This document shows, in pieces, positions 28,649-37,732 of a stretch of DNA of 64,000 bases. A program made the translations under genes and the position numbers. The DNA comes from Prevotella bivia DSM 20514. GTDB lineage: Bacteria > Bacteroidota > Bacteroidia > Bacteroidales > Bacteroidaceae. Each line of letters begins with the position of its first letter. Positions within the stretch are counted from its first letter, which is position 1. Where the stretch lies: positions 191,240 through 255,239 of the forward strand of contig NZ_JH660659.1 of assembly GCF_000262545.1 (NCBI RefSeq), given 5' to 3'. Under the pieces are notes generated by a model. The model was not told the DNA's origin. It was given only the letters and a program-made list of their open reading frames with translations, and searched no databases.

Positions 28649-29338
28649 ATGAAAAAGATTACAATAGCTATTGACGGTTATTCATCTTGTGGAAAGAGTA
28701 CAATGGCGAAAGATTTAGCAAAGGAAATAGGTTATATATACGTGGATACAGGCGCGATGTATCGCTCGGTTACACTTTATGCGCTTAGAAACGGCTTCTT
28801 TAATACCGATGGGAGCATTCAAGAAGAAGCCTTACGCATGTCAATGCCAAATATCAATATAGCTTTCAAGATCAATACCCAAACAGGTCGTCCTGACACA
28901 TATCTAAATGGTGAGAATGTAGAGCAAGACATACGGACAATGGAGGTTTCCTCCCATGTTAGCCCTATTGCTACCCTACCATTTGTTCGTGAAGCCCTCG
29001 TAGTACAACAACAAGCAATGGGAAAAGAAAAAGGTATTGTTATGGATGGACGCGATATAGGCACAGTTGTATTTCCTAATGCAGAGTTAAAAATTTTTGT
29101 TACTGCATCATCAAGGGTGCGTGCTCAGCGTCGCTATAACGAGCTAAAGGCAAAAGGAATACCTGCAAACTTCGATGAAATCTTGAAAAATGTGGAGGAA
29201 CGCGATTATATTGATTCGCATAGAGAAATTTCACCTCTACGTCGTGCCAACGATGCGCTTGAACTTGATAATAGTTATCTTACCATTAAAGAACAACAAG
29301 CTTGGCTATTGGAACAAGTTAAGAAAATAGTAAAATAA
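28649..29338 (+). CDS. cmk: Cytidylate kinase
   Basis: Phosphorylates CMP and dCMP. 229 residues, normal for bacterial Cmk. P-loop GYSSCGKST (about 9-17), [10 protein letters not shown] (about 30-39), the family signature [12 protein letters not shown] (about 131-142) and the lid arginines [11 protein letters not shown] (about 193-203). The 5' region holds a hairpin (TGATTATAAGAAA / TTTCTTGTAATCA near 28570-28605) and a TAACTTTG box at 28547-28554 that may be its -7 element. Confidence 0.95.
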   Translation: MKKITIAIDGYSSCGKSTMAKDLAKEIGYIYVDTGAMYRSVTLYALRNGFFNTDGSIQEEALRMSMPNINIAFKINTQTGRPDTYLNGENVEQDIRTMEVSSHVSPIATLPFVREALVVQQQAMGKEKGIVMDGRDIGTVVFPNAELKIFVTASSRVRAQRRYNELKAKGIPANFDEILKNVEERDYIDSHREISPLRRANDALELDNSYLTIKEQQAWLLEQVKKIVK

Positions 29339-29401
29339 TAGCTATAAGTGCCAGCCCCGCGAGGCGTAGGATATGTAGAATATCTTGCTGGCGATTAGCT
29401 G

Positions 29402-29532
29402 TATATAGATTATGTCAGTGATAAACGTGAGATTATCGAAGAACAGACGGGTGAGATACACAACATAGAGGTCTTTGTTGCATTCTTTCCATGTAGTCAT
29501 TATAATTGTAGCATAATGGACATTTGAGAAGT
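29402..29532 (+). pseudogene. Remnant of an IS21-type transposase (IstA) core
   Basis: Read from 29402, the frame gives YIDYVSDKREIIEEQTGEIH and continues HNIEVFVAFFPCS before losing similarity. This matches the start of the DDE integrase core of IstA, where the first catalytic Asp sits in L-Y-I/V-D-F/Y. The segment has a stop codon two codons upstream (29396-29398) and no start, so it is a fossil fragment. No istB or terminal repeats are seen. Identification is by eye and based on a short stretch. Confidence 0.6.
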
Positions 29533-29555
29533 TTTAGCCTACCAAATGTCCATTA
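29514..29555. repeat. 13-bp perfect inverted repeat
   Basis: TAATGGACATTTG at 29514-29526 and CAAATGTCCATTA at 29543-29555 are perfect complements around a 16-nt loop. No T-run follows on the plus strand. It lies at the end of the IstA remnant and before convergent manC. Confidence 0.75.
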
Positions 29556-29611
29556 CGCCAAAAATTTAACAGATAGACTGTTATTAAACTATGCTTCTTT
29601 ATTCTTTCTGC

Positions 29612-30679
29612 CTAGTCTTCACCAGAGAACTGTCTTATACGCTGCTCTTCTGAAAGTTTACAAACAAGTAAAGTATCATTCTTTTCGGCAACAATATAGC
29701 CATCTAAACCTTGCACGATCACCTTTTTCTCATCAGAGGCATGCACTATGGTGTTTTTAGTATCAAAAACTTGTATATTAGAACCAACTAGTGTGTTACC
29801 ATAAAGATCGTGAGGCGTTTGTGCAAGCAGTGATCCCCATGTTCCTAAATCACTCCAACCAAAGTCTGCTGGGTGTACAAATATCTCTTCAGCTTTTTCC
29901 ATAATGGCATAGTCAACAGAAATATTTTCACATTCTGGATAAACCTCATTGATCGTTTCTTGCTCTGCTTCTGTACCTAAAACATTCATAATACGTTCAA
30001 ACAAGCGTGCGGTACTTGGTTGATAGATACGAAAAGCATTGATAATGGTAGAGGCACTCCAAATAAAGATACCAGCATTCCAAAAGAAATTGTTTTGCTT
30101 AATATACTTCTCTGCTGTTTCAAGATTTGGTTTTTCTTTAAACTGATCCACTCGGAACACCTCTTTGTTACGAGCTGAAAACGAACTAAGATCAGCCTTT
30201 ATATAACCATAGCCAGTTTCAGGTCGCGTTGGTTTCATACCTAAAGTAACGATAGCATCCGACTGTGCAGTAAACTTTAAGCAGTTATTGATAACACGTT
30301 TAAACTCAATAGGATTAGTAACAATATGGTCGCTAGGAGTCACAACAATGTTTGCCTTAGGATTTTCTTTCTTTATTCTCCAACTAACATAGGCTATACA
30401 AGGCGCAGTATTACGGCGACAAGGCTCGCTCAAAACATGATTAGATGGTATATTCGGCAACTGTTCACGAACAATACTTACATACTTTTCATTAGTTACC
30501 ACCCAAACATTTTCTGAAGGTACTACATCTCTAAAACGATCAAGTGTAAGCTGAAGCAACGATTTTCCTACACCCAAAACATCTATAAACTGTTTGGGAT
30601 GATCGGATGTACTCATAGGCCAAAACCTACTCCCCACACCACCAGCCATTATTACCAAATGATTGTCTGTTCGACTCAT
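29612..30679 (-). CDS. manC: Mannose-1-phosphate guanylyltransferase
   Basis: Makes GDP-mannose from mannose-1-phosphate and GTP, for O-antigen, capsule and protein glycans. 355 residues; nucleotidyltransferase domain only, without the C-terminal isomerase cupin seen in fused ManC/AlgA proteins. The activation motif is AGGVGSRFWPMS with HPKQF (about 12-31), then VVTPSDHIV (about 111), FKEKPNLETA (about 166) and FFWNAGIFIW (about 184). Single gene, convergent with cmk. Confidence 0.93.
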   Translation of the reverse strand: MSRTDNHLVIMAGGVGSRFWPMSTSDHPKQFIDVLGVGKSLLQLTLDRFRDVVPSENVWVVTNEKYVSIVREQLPNIPSNHVLSEPCRRNTAPCIAYVSWRIKKENPKANIVVTPSDHIVTNPIEFKRVINNCLKFTAQSDAIVTLGMKPTRPETGYGYIKADLSSFSARNKEVFRVDQFKEKPNLETAEKYIKQNNFFWNAGIFIWSASTIINAFRIYQPSTARLFERIMNVLGTEAEQETINEVYPECENISVDYAIMEKAEEIFVHPADFGWSDLGTWGSLLAQTPHDLYGNTLVGSNIQVFDTKNTIVHASDEKKVIVQGLDGYIVAEKNDTLLVCKLSEEQRIRQFSGED

Positions 30680-30811
30680 AGCTAAATTAATATTTATAAT
30701 TATAAATGCAAATATACAAATAATATAAGAAAATAAAAGATTTATAGCAAATATTTACGAATTTATCGGCTATAAATCATTACAACACAAAGAATACTTA
30801 CAAAAAGATAG

Positions 30812-31135
30812 TTAGAAAAGCTTTAAAAGTAGCTCATCTCCATTAGATTTGCTCTCTGAGGTGATAGCATCCTTAAATTCAAAAAGTAACTGTCGAGAAT
30901 CGTTAACATTATTATTAATACAATAAAGCCCTTTCCCTATCTTTTTTATAATAGATAATTCAGTACGCGAATTAGTCCTAAGATAACTTTTCACCTCTCT
31001 ATAAACGTCATTAAAGGAGATAGGATTAAACAAAGTGTTCCTAGAGTTATGAACATGGCGTGAAATCTTCTTTGCCGAAAGTCCTTCGCTCCCTGCCTCT
31101 AGTAATACATATATTATTTCTTTATCGTATAGCAT
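30812..31135 (-). CDS. Small putative winged-helix protein (HARE-HTH-like)
   Basis: 107 residues, no signal peptide or membrane helix. Residues about 5-72 read as a winged helix: a first helix (YVLLEAGSEGLSAKKISRHV), a longer helix region (FNDVYREVKSYL) and a wing strand ending KIGKGLYCI, a pattern like the HARE-HTH domain found in chromatin and restriction proteins. The C-terminal 30 residues are polar. It lies 66 bp downstream of another small winged-helix gene on the same strand, with a hairpin between them. Family call is tentative. Confidence 0.6.
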   Translation of the reverse strand: MLYDKEIIYVLLEAGSEGLSAKKISRHVHNSRNTLFNPISFNDVYREVKSYLRTNSRTELSIIKKIGKGLYCINNNVNDSRQLLFEFKDAITSESKSNGDELLLKLF

Positions 31136-31146
31136 AAAAATAAAGA

Positions 31147-31176
31147 GAGTTCATACAACTTTTATTATATGAACTC
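31147..31176 (-). terminator. Hairpin between the two small winged-helix genes
   Basis: GAGTTCATA and TATGAACTC pair around a 12-nt loop, followed on the minus strand by TCTTTATTTTTATG. Likely ends the 31202-31474 transcript. Confidence 0.6.
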
Positions 31177-31201
31177 CCTCCTAATTAGATAATCTAACTT
31201 A

Positions 31202-31474
31202 TTAAGCTAGCGAAACTAGCTTACCATCGCCAATAATCTTTCCTTCTTTGAATAACCAACCTAAGCCTAGGTAGGTCTCTTCAATACTAATCTTTGCAAT
31301 AGAAGCTATTTCTTTAACATTAAGACCTTTTTCTGTTGAAGCCAAAGCTTGGTATACATCACCTGCTTTAAAGCCTATACTCTCGGCATTAATAACTACT
31401 TCTACTGTTGCTTTTTTAGCTGTAGACTTCTTAGCTGCTGCCTTAGAAGTTGCTGAAACTTTCTTTTCTGCCAT
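31202..31474 (-). CDS. Winged-helix protein (DUF2582-like) with basic H1-like N-terminal tail
   Basis: 90 residues. The N-terminal third is Lys/Ala/Ser-rich (KKVSATSKAAAKKSTAKKA), much like histone H1 tails and bacterial H1-like proteins. Residues about 31-90 match the short winged-helix DUF2582 family: ESIGFKAGDVYQAL, NVKEIASIAKIS, LGLGWLFKEGKI, ending VSLA. The usual family proteins begin directly at the domain, so the tail is extra. This predicts a small DNA-binding, possibly nucleoid-associated protein (inference). Confidence 0.8.
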   Translation of the reverse strand: MAEKKVSATSKAAAKKSTAKKATVEVVINAESIGFKAGDVYQALASTEKGLNVKEIASIAKISIEETYLGLGWLFKEGKIIGDGKLVSLA

Positions 31475-31629
31475 ATTCTTTGGAAAAACCTTATTAAAAT
31501 AACAATCTTATACTGAGAGCAAAGATACGCTTTAGATGCGAAAAAGTGAAATAATTTTCAAAGAAATATAAACACTTCTTATATTGTTCAGCATGAAAAA
31601 AGTTATTTTTTGATATAAATCAAAGAATA

Positions 31630-33387
31630 CTAAGCTTTTAAGTCTAGCTTAATTTGGAGTTCATCAAGTTGTTTTGGGTCAAGTGCAGATGGTGCATCAA
31701 GCATTACATCACGACCGCTATTATTTTTTGGAAAAGCAATACAGTCGCGAATACTATCTAAGCCTGCCATGATACTAACAAAACGATCTAAACCAAAGGC
31801 AAGCCCTGCATGAGGAGGTGCACCATATTTGAAAGCATTCATCAAGAATCCGAACTGTTCTTCTGCACGTTCTTTAGTAAAGCCTAACTCTTTGAACATA
31901 CGCTCTTGTAGCTTAGTATCATGAATACGGATAGATCCTCCACCCACTTCTATACCATTGCACACAAAATCATAAGCTAACGCACGTACTTGATCTGGGT
32001 GTTCATCAAGCAATGAAAGGTCAGCAGGGTTTGGCATAGTAAATGGATGGTGAGTAGCCATAAGGCGCTGTTCTTCATCACTCCATTCGAACAATGGGAA
32101 ATCAACGATCCATAAGCACTTAAACACATTCTTATCGCGCAAACCTAGGCGATCGCCCATTTCAAGGCGTAAACTACAAAGTTGAGTACGAACTTTATTA
32201 GGTTTTTCACCAGACAAAATTAAAACAAGATCTCCATCCTTAGCACCTGTTGTTTCTTTCACCTTTTGAAGCTGCTCTGGGGAATAGAACTTATCTATAG
32301 AACTTTTCACCGATCCATCAGCACCATACTTAATAAATACAAGTCCGTGAGCCCCCACCTGTGGTCGTTTAACAAAGTCAGTAAGCTCATTTAATTGCTT
32401 TCGACTATATTCTGCACAATTAGGAACAACAATACCACCTATATAATTTGCTTCATTGAATACGGAGAACTCACCTGTTCCTTTTAAATCGTCCATCAAT
32501 TCAACAAATTCCATACCGAAACGCAAGTCTGGTTTGTCAGATCCGAAACGCTTCATTGCCTCTTGCCAAGGCATCTGCTCTAGTTTTGGAAGCTCTACAC
32601 CACGAATTTCACGGAACAAAACGCGACACATTTCCTCAAACATATTGATAACATCGTCCTGATCTACGAACGACATCTCACAGTCAACCTGCGTAAATTC
32701 AGGCTGACGATCTGCTCGCAAGTCTTCATCGCGGAAACATTTAGCTATTTGGAAGTAACGATCAAAACCTGCTATCATTAATAGCTGCTTCAAAGTTTGT
32801 GGACTCTGTGGCAAAGCATAGAACTGACCAGGGTTCATACGAGAAGGCACAATAAAGTCGCGTGCACCCTCTGGTGTAGAGCCAATAAGGATCGGTGTCT
32901 CTACTTCCATAAAATTTTGAGCGTCCAAGAAATTACGAATCATAATCGTCATCTTGTGGCGCAATTCCATATTCTTACGAACAGTAGCACGGCGAAGATC
33001 CAAATAACGATACTTCATACGAAGCTCATCGCCACCATCTGTGTTATCTTCAATAGTAAAAGGAGGTGTTAATGCAGGACTTAAAACATTAAGTTCTTTT
33101 ACAATAATCTCAACATCACCTGTTTCAATTTTGTCATTTTTACTCTGACGTTCATTTACAATACCCTTTGCTTGAATACAAAATTCACGACCAAGCTTAT
33201 TAGCCTCACCGCAAAGAGCAGCATCCTCTGCCTCGTTAAATACTAATTGTGTGATACCATAGCGATCACGTAAATCAACGAAGGTCATACCGCCCATCTT
33301 TCTTGAACGCTGAACCCATCCAGAAAGCGTTACTTCTTTACCTGTATCGGCAAGACGAAGCTCACCACAAGTTTTTGTACGATACAT
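31630..33387 (-). CDS. aspS: Aspartyl-tRNA synthetase, bacterial type
   Basis: 585 residues, normal for bacterial AspRS with its inserted GAD domain. Anticodon-binding OB fold at about 1-110, class II motif 2 in [17 protein letters not shown] (about 214-230), and motif 3 [15 protein letters not shown] (about 534-548). It charges tRNA-Asp. Single gene, with ATG at 33387 giving the conserved [11 protein letters not shown] start. Confidence 0.96.
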   Translation of the reverse strand: MYRTKTCGELRLADTGKEVTLSGWVQRSRKMGGMTFVDLRDRYGITQLVFNEAEDAALCGEANKLGREFCIQAKGIVNERQSKNDKIETGDVEIIVKELNVLSPALTPPFTIEDNTDGGDELRMKYRYLDLRRATVRKNMELRHKMTIMIRNFLDAQNFMEVETPILIGSTPEGARDFIVPSRMNPGQFYALPQSPQTLKQLLMIAGFDRYFQIAKCFRDEDLRADRQPEFTQVDCEMSFVDQDDVINMFEEMCRVLFREIRGVELPKLEQMPWQEAMKRFGSDKPDLRFGMEFVELMDDLKGTGEFSVFNEANYIGGIVVPNCAEYSRKQLNELTDFVKRPQVGAHGLVFIKYGADGSVKSSIDKFYSPEQLQKVKETTGAKDGDLVLILSGEKPNKVRTQLCSLRLEMGDRLGLRDKNVFKCLWIVDFPLFEWSDEEQRLMATHHPFTMPNPADLSLLDEHPDQVRALAYDFVCNGIEVGGGSIRIHDTKLQERMFKELGFTKERAEEQFGFLMNAFKYGAPPHAGLAFGLDRFVSIMAGLDSIRDCIAFPKNNSGRDVMLDAPSALDPKQLDELQIKLDLKA

Positions 33388-33562
33388 AATCTATATATGT
33401 TTTATTTGTTATTCTTTCTTGCAAAGTTAATAAGTTTATATGAAAATGAAGAAAATTACCTAGCAAGATCTACCATATTACTTACATTATGTATACTGTG
33501 GCGATTTACACTTTATGTTTTATCTTAACTTATTACTTTGATTATTCTTTGTTTATTTGTGC
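33388..33562. other. Non-coding gap upstream of aspS
   Basis: AT-rich. Read on the minus strand, a TAACTTTG box (complement at 33420-33427) is a plausible aspS -7 element. Nothing else recognisable is seen here. Confidence 0.4.
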
Positions 33563-33676
33563 TTAAATAAGTAAATTTGTACGCTTGATAATTTCACAAT
33601 AAGGCTTCATTATTTCATATTGAGCCTTGTCTTTATCATAAGCAATTGGATTAAGCGTTGCTTTTCCACGACTCAT
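33563..33676 (-). CDS. Possible 37-residue peptide or gene fragment
   Basis: From the ATG at 33676 the frame reads MSRGKATLNPIAYDKDKAQY and on to a TAA at 33563. The composition is protein-like (charged, with AYDKDKA and KPYCEIIKR) rather than random, but no family is recognised and the ATG lacks a clear ribosome binding site. It could be a small protein or the start of a larger gene now truncated. It is divergent from the lipoprotein gene, whose start lies 28 bp away. Confidence 0.35.
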   Translation of the reverse strand: MSRGKATLNPIAYDKDKAQYEIMKPYCEIIKRTNLLI

Positions 33677-33704
33677 CAATATTTGGAGATATAAAAGAAA
33701 AGAT

Positions 33705-34556
33705 ATGAAAAAATTAACTCTCGTCGTTGTAACACTCTTTGCCACAATGATTTGTTTTACAACAGGTTGTACTAGTAAGAAAACAGAAACGACTAATGAC
33801 AGTTCACAAACCGACTCAACAATCTTAAATTCTACCGAGGAGGAAGACTCTGCTTCAAAAGTTATTGCAGAAACGCCGATGCCTAAAACAGCCGATCAGC
33901 TATTTGACGACTTCTTTTTCAACTTCATCGCTAATAACAAGCTCCAACGCGCACGTATAAAATTCCCTTTATATCAGAACAAGTTTGGTAAAATTAGCAA
34001 TCTCCCTCGTAGCAAATGGAGCTTTGACCGTTTCTTCCGTCCACAAGGATATTATACCCTAATTTTCGATAATGAAGAACAAGCTAAATATGCCCACTCA
34101 ACAGATATTGACTCTGTTGTTGTAGAAAAGATTTTCTTAAAAGAGAATACTGTAAAACAATATTGGTTCGATCATCAAGAAGGAAAATGGATGATGAGCC
34201 AAATTCGCGAACTAAACTTTAAAGAAAGCTACAATGCTGATTTTCTAAACTTCGTAAAAGTGTTTTTTAAGAAGAACGGGGAGGGTATGGTAAAGAACCC
34301 TTTACCATATAAAGGATCTGATCCTAATGGTGAAGAAACAAACATTATCAACACAACAATTCCTGCAGAGGAATGGAGTACATTCCTGCCAGAAATTCCT
34401 AACAATGTTATTTTTAACATTCTCTATGGACAAAAGTATAAGCCAGGAAAAGAAAAGATACTTACTTTTCGTGGGCTTGCCAATGGGTTAGAGACTGAAC
34501 TTATTTTCCAAAATAATGGAAAGAAGTGGCAATTAGTAAAGATAGTTGCTTTCTAA
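33705..34556 (+). CDS. DUF4348 lipoprotein
   Basis: 283 residues. Lipoprotein signal peptide with lipobox TTGC (Cys at about residue 22), then an acidic Ser/Thr linker (about 25-60), then a globular domain starting ADQLFDDFFFNFI (about 63-75), the signature of DUF4348, a Bacteroidetes-specific family of unknown function. No catalytic motif is visible. The residues after Cys (TSKK) do not give an obvious surface-export signal. murB follows after 33 bp. Confidence 0.88.
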   Translation: MKKLTLVVVTLFATMICFTTGCTSKKTETTNDSSQTDSTILNSTEEEDSASKVIAETPMPKTADQLFDDFFFNFIANNKLQRARIKFPLYQNKFGKISNLPRSKWSFDRFFRPQGYYTLIFDNEEQAKYAHSTDIDSVVVEKIFLKENTVKQYWFDHQEGKWMMSQIRELNFKESYNADFLNFVKVFFKKNGEGMVKNPLPYKGSDPNGEETNIINTTIPAEEWSTFLPEIPNNVIFNILYGQKYKPGKEKILTFRGLANGLETELIFQNNGKKWQLVKIVAF

Positions 34557-34589
34557 AAACAATTATAAGTGTTTCACCTCACATTACCA

Positions 34590-35594
34590 ATGAAAGATTA
34601 CGCCAACTATAATTTACAGAAGCATAACACCTTTGGCATTGATGTGCAATGTCAAAGGTTTGTGGAGTATAACTCCATCGAAGAAGCGCAAGCTCTAGTA
34701 CGATTACTCACACCAGCCGATGAACCTATCCTCATCCTTGGTGGTGGTAGCAACTTACTGCTTACAAAGGACTATAAAGGCACGGTAATCCACTCTGGTA
34801 TTAAGTTTCTCAAACAACTTGATGATGAACACGTGCAGTGTGGGTCAGGCTTTGGGTGGGACGACTTTGTAGATTTCTGCTGTAATCACCAGCTCTATGG
34901 TGCAGAAAACTTGTCGATTATCCCAGGTGAAGTGGGTGCTAGTGCTGTTCAAAATATTGGAGCATACGGTGCAGAAGCAAAAGATCTCATTGATACGGTA
35001 GAAGTTGTAGAGATTGCTACTGGTGAAGTGAAAACTTTTACCAATGCAGAGTGTGCCTATAGCTATCGTCAAAGCAAGTTCAAGAATGAATGGCGTGATA
35101 AGTTTTTAGTAACCTCGGTTACTTATAAGCTTAGCAAAACTTACGAACCTAAGCTCGACTATGGCAACATCCGACGCGCTTTAGCCGACAAGAATATCAC
35201 CACCCCATCTGTACATGAGCTTCGCCAAACTATTACTGAAATACGAAACGCTAAACTTCCTGATACTAAAATAGTTGGTAATGCTGGTAGCTTCTTTATG
35301 AATCCTATAGTTTCTACAGAAAAATACCTTACCCTTGTTGAGCAGTTTGGCGATCTTCCACATTATACGATAGATGATACTCATGAGAAGATCCCAGCAG
35401 GTTGGTTGATTGATCAATGTGGATGGAAAGGAAAGAATTTAGGAAAAGCAGGGGTTTATGATAAGCAAGCCCTCGTACTCGTTAATCTTGGCGGAGCTAC
35501 AGGATCTGAAATTGTAAAATTATACCAAACTATTCAACACGATGTAAAGCAGAAATTTGATATTAATATTTATCCAGAAGTTAATATCAAGTAA
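34590..35594 (+). CDS. murB: UDP-N-acetylenolpyruvoylglucosamine reductase
   Basis: Second committed step of peptidoglycan precursor synthesis, FAD- and NADPH-dependent. Type I MurB (about 334 residues): HNTFGIDV (about 12), ILGGGSNLLL (about 50), GASAVQNIGAYGAE (about 117), the Tyr-loop YSYRQSKFK (about 159), the proton-donor Ser in NAGSFFMNP (about 231) and the terminal Glu in YPEVNIK. An in-frame ATG lies 21 bp upstream, but the 34590 start puts the conserved NLQKHNTFG at its usual place. Confidence 0.95.
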   Translation: MKDYANYNLQKHNTFGIDVQCQRFVEYNSIEEAQALVRLLTPADEPILILGGGSNLLLTKDYKGTVIHSGIKFLKQLDDEHVQCGSGFGWDDFVDFCCNHQLYGAENLSIIPGEVGASAVQNIGAYGAEAKDLIDTVEVVEIATGEVKTFTNAECAYSYRQSKFKNEWRDKFLVTSVTYKLSKTYEPKLDYGNIRRALADKNITTPSVHELRQTITEIRNAKLPDTKIVGNAGSFFMNPIVSTEKYLTLVEQFGDLPHYTIDDTHEKIPAGWLIDQCGWKGKNLGKAGVYDKQALVLVNLGGATGSEIVKLYQTIQHDVKQKFDINIYPEVNIK

Positions 35595-35627
35595 TACAAT
35601 TCATCTTATAGAAAGAAAGGAGAACTG

Positions 35628-36401
35628 ATGAAAAACAATATTAAGGTTACATTTCTAGGCACAGGAACTTCAAATGGAGTACCCTTTATTGGCTGTAAGT
35701 GTGAGGTCTGTACAAGTACCGACCCTCATGACAAACGCCTCAGATCATCAGCACTGATAGAGACAGAAAACACACGATTGCTCATCGACTGTGGCCCCGA
35801 CTTCCGCCAACAGATACTCCCACAACCTTTCCGAAAGATAGATGGTGTGCTACTCACGCATATTCATTATGATCATGTAGGTGGTATTGATGACCTACGT
35901 GCCTTTTGCGCCCTAGGCGATATTGATGTTTATGCCAATAAACACACCTGCGAGGGACTCCATCACAATATCCCTTACTGCTTTACAGACCATCTTTATC
36001 CCGGTGTACCAAAACTCAATCTACATAGTGTCGAACCTCATCAAAAACTGCATATAGGCGATTTTGAAGTGGAACCCTTTGAGGTTATCCACGGTAAACT
36101 CCCCATCTTAGGTTATCGCATAGGATCATTAGCTTACATCACCGATATGAAGTCTATTGAAGATAAAGAATTACTTTCACTTAAAGGAATAAAAACTCTT
36201 ATTATAAATGGTTTACGTTGGGATCGTCCTCATCATTCTCACCAACTTATCCCAGAAGCCATTACCTTTAGTAAGCAGATTAAAGCCGAACAAACCTACC
36301 TTATCCACATGACTGATCGTGCAGGGCTTCATGCCGAATCACAAAAGCGTTTGCCTGAGAATGTACACTTTGCATACGATGGGCAAATACTACATTTATA
36401 A
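35628..36401 (+). CDS. Metallo-beta-lactamase fold hydrolase, PhnP/RNase Z-like branch
   Basis: 257 residues, soluble. MBL metal site THIHYDHVGGIDDL (about 77-90), with the second His in the HGKLP region (about 154), Asp in YITDMKS (about 170) and a late His in LIHMTDRAG (about 226). The N-terminal GTGTSNGVP and the CKCEVC cysteine pair are shared with PhnP-type cyclic phosphodiesterases. No other phosphonate gene is near, so the substrate is not assigned. It follows murB by 33 bp behind a strong AAAGGAGAA ribosome binding site. Confidence 0.88.
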   Translation: MKNNIKVTFLGTGTSNGVPFIGCKCEVCTSTDPHDKRLRSSALIETENTRLLIDCGPDFRQQILPQPFRKIDGVLLTHIHYDHVGGIDDLRAFCALGDIDVYANKHTCEGLHHNIPYCFTDHLYPGVPKLNLHSVEPHQKLHIGDFEVEPFEVIHGKLPILGYRIGSLAYITDMKSIEDKELLSLKGIKTLIINGLRWDRPHHSHQLIPEAITFSKQIKAEQTYLIHMTDRAGLHAESQKRLPENVHFAYDGQILHL

Positions 36402-36446
36402 CTATATTACAAGTTTTTCTTTCACCCTCATTAAGTATACACCGCT

Positions 36447-37565
36447 ATGAAAATCGTTGCTGCATTCGATTCTTTTAAAGGATCGTTATCAGCCCAAGAT
36501 ATTGTTACGATTGTGGGAAAGGCTGTAAGAACAACTCTTCCTAATGCCACAATCACAGAACTACCTCTTGCCGATGGTGGTGAAGGCACTACTGAAGCTT
36601 TGGCACATTATCTAAATGCTTCATGGCAAATATGTAATGCTCACGATGCACTTATGCGCCCTATCACCACGAAATATGCTATTAGCAGCAATGGCACTAC
36701 TGCTATTATGGACATGGCATCTGCTGCTGGGCTAACCCTCCTATCCTCTGAAGAACGCAACCCTATGCTTACTACCACGTTTGGTGTTGGAGAAATGCTA
36801 AAAGATGCTATATCCAAAGGCTGTAAACACATTCTTTTAGGCATAGGTGGCAGTGCCACTAATGATGCTGGTATAGGAATGTTAGCCGCTTTGGGAGTAA
36901 AGTTCTATGATAATCACAAGCGTGAGGTAACCCCTATTGGGAAAAATCTCAAGCTTATTAGCTCGGTTGACTTGAGTAAGATAATCAACTTAAAAACAAT
37001 TACTATAGATGTAATTTGTGATGTAACCAATCCCTTATACGGACCAAATGGCGCTGCCCATATATATGCAAAGCAAAAAGGAGCAAACAGCACCGAAATT
37101 ATAGAACTAGACAATGGACTACGCCACTTTGCCACATTATGCACAACTAATCCTAACACAAGCGGAGCTGGTGCTGCTGGAGGATTAGGATATGCGCTTC
37201 TATCACTCAATGCAAACCTAAAAAATGGTGCAGAGATCGTTCTCGAAACGGCTCAACTAGCCCATCATATACAAGATGCCGACCTAATTTTCACGGGTGA
37301 GGGAAAGATAGACGAACAAACGCTTTGTGGCAAACTGCCTTTTGCAGTTCTTCAGATGGCAAAGCATATCCAAAAACCTGTCATAGCGTTAGCTGGATGC
37401 GTAGAAAACAAAGACAAATTGCTTACAGCAGGATTTAAAGATGTACAAAGTATCAATGCGCTTTACAATCCAAACGTACCTATTACAGAGCTAATGAAAA
37501 CCTCTGTGGCTGCAGAAAACTTATACAACACTGTGGTACTGATACTAGATAAATACAGCCAATAA
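36447..37565 (+). CDS. glxK: Glycerate kinase, GarK/GlxK family
   Basis: Phosphorylates D-glycerate to phosphoglycerate, feeding it into glycolysis. 372 residues. Family motifs: VAAFDSFKGSLSA (about 4-16), PLADGGEGTTEAL (about 40-52), GIGGSATNDAGIGML (about 132-146), SGAGAAGGLGYAL (about 238-250) and FTGEGKIDEQTL (about 285-296). A strong terminator follows. Confidence 0.94.
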   Translation: MKIVAAFDSFKGSLSAQDIVTIVGKAVRTTLPNATITELPLADGGEGTTEALAHYLNASWQICNAHDALMRPITTKYAISSNGTTAIMDMASAAGLTLLSSEERNPMLTTTFGVGEMLKDAISKGCKHILLGIGGSATNDAGIGMLAALGVKFYDNHKREVTPIGKNLKLISSVDLSKIINLKTITIDVICDVTNPLYGPNGAAHIYAKQKGANSTEIIELDNGLRHFATLCTTNPNTSGAGAAGGLGYALLSLNANLKNGAEIVLETAQLAHHIQDADLIFTGEGKIDEQTLCGKLPFAVLQMAKHIQKPVIALAGCVENKDKLLTAGFKDVQSINALYNPNVPITELMKTSVAAENLYNTVVLILDKYSQ

Positions 37566-37571
37566 CTCGCA

Positions 37572-37618
37572 AAAAGATCCTAAACAATAATTACACAATT
37601 ACTGTTTAGGATCTTTTT
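37572..37618 (+). terminator. Intrinsic terminator after glycerate kinase
   Basis: AAAAGATCCTAAACA pairs with TGTTTAGGATCTTTT around an AT-rich loop, followed by TTTTATTG. Confidence 0.85.
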
Positions 37619-37651
37619 TATTGTTATTTATGATAAGTTTCATACACTATA

Positions 37652-37683
37652 CTTGTCATTTACACATATATTTTTTATATTTG
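37652..37683 (+). promoter_or_regulatory. Candidate promoter of the TetR-fabG unit
   Basis: CTTG at 37652-37655 and TATATTTG at 37676-37683 (fits TAnnTTTG), with 20 bp between. Leader about 43 nt to the ATG at 37733. Confidence 0.6.
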
Positions 37684-37732
37684 CACATCACAAACTTATT
37701 GTGCAAAGAATAATTTTAGGATATAAAGGACA

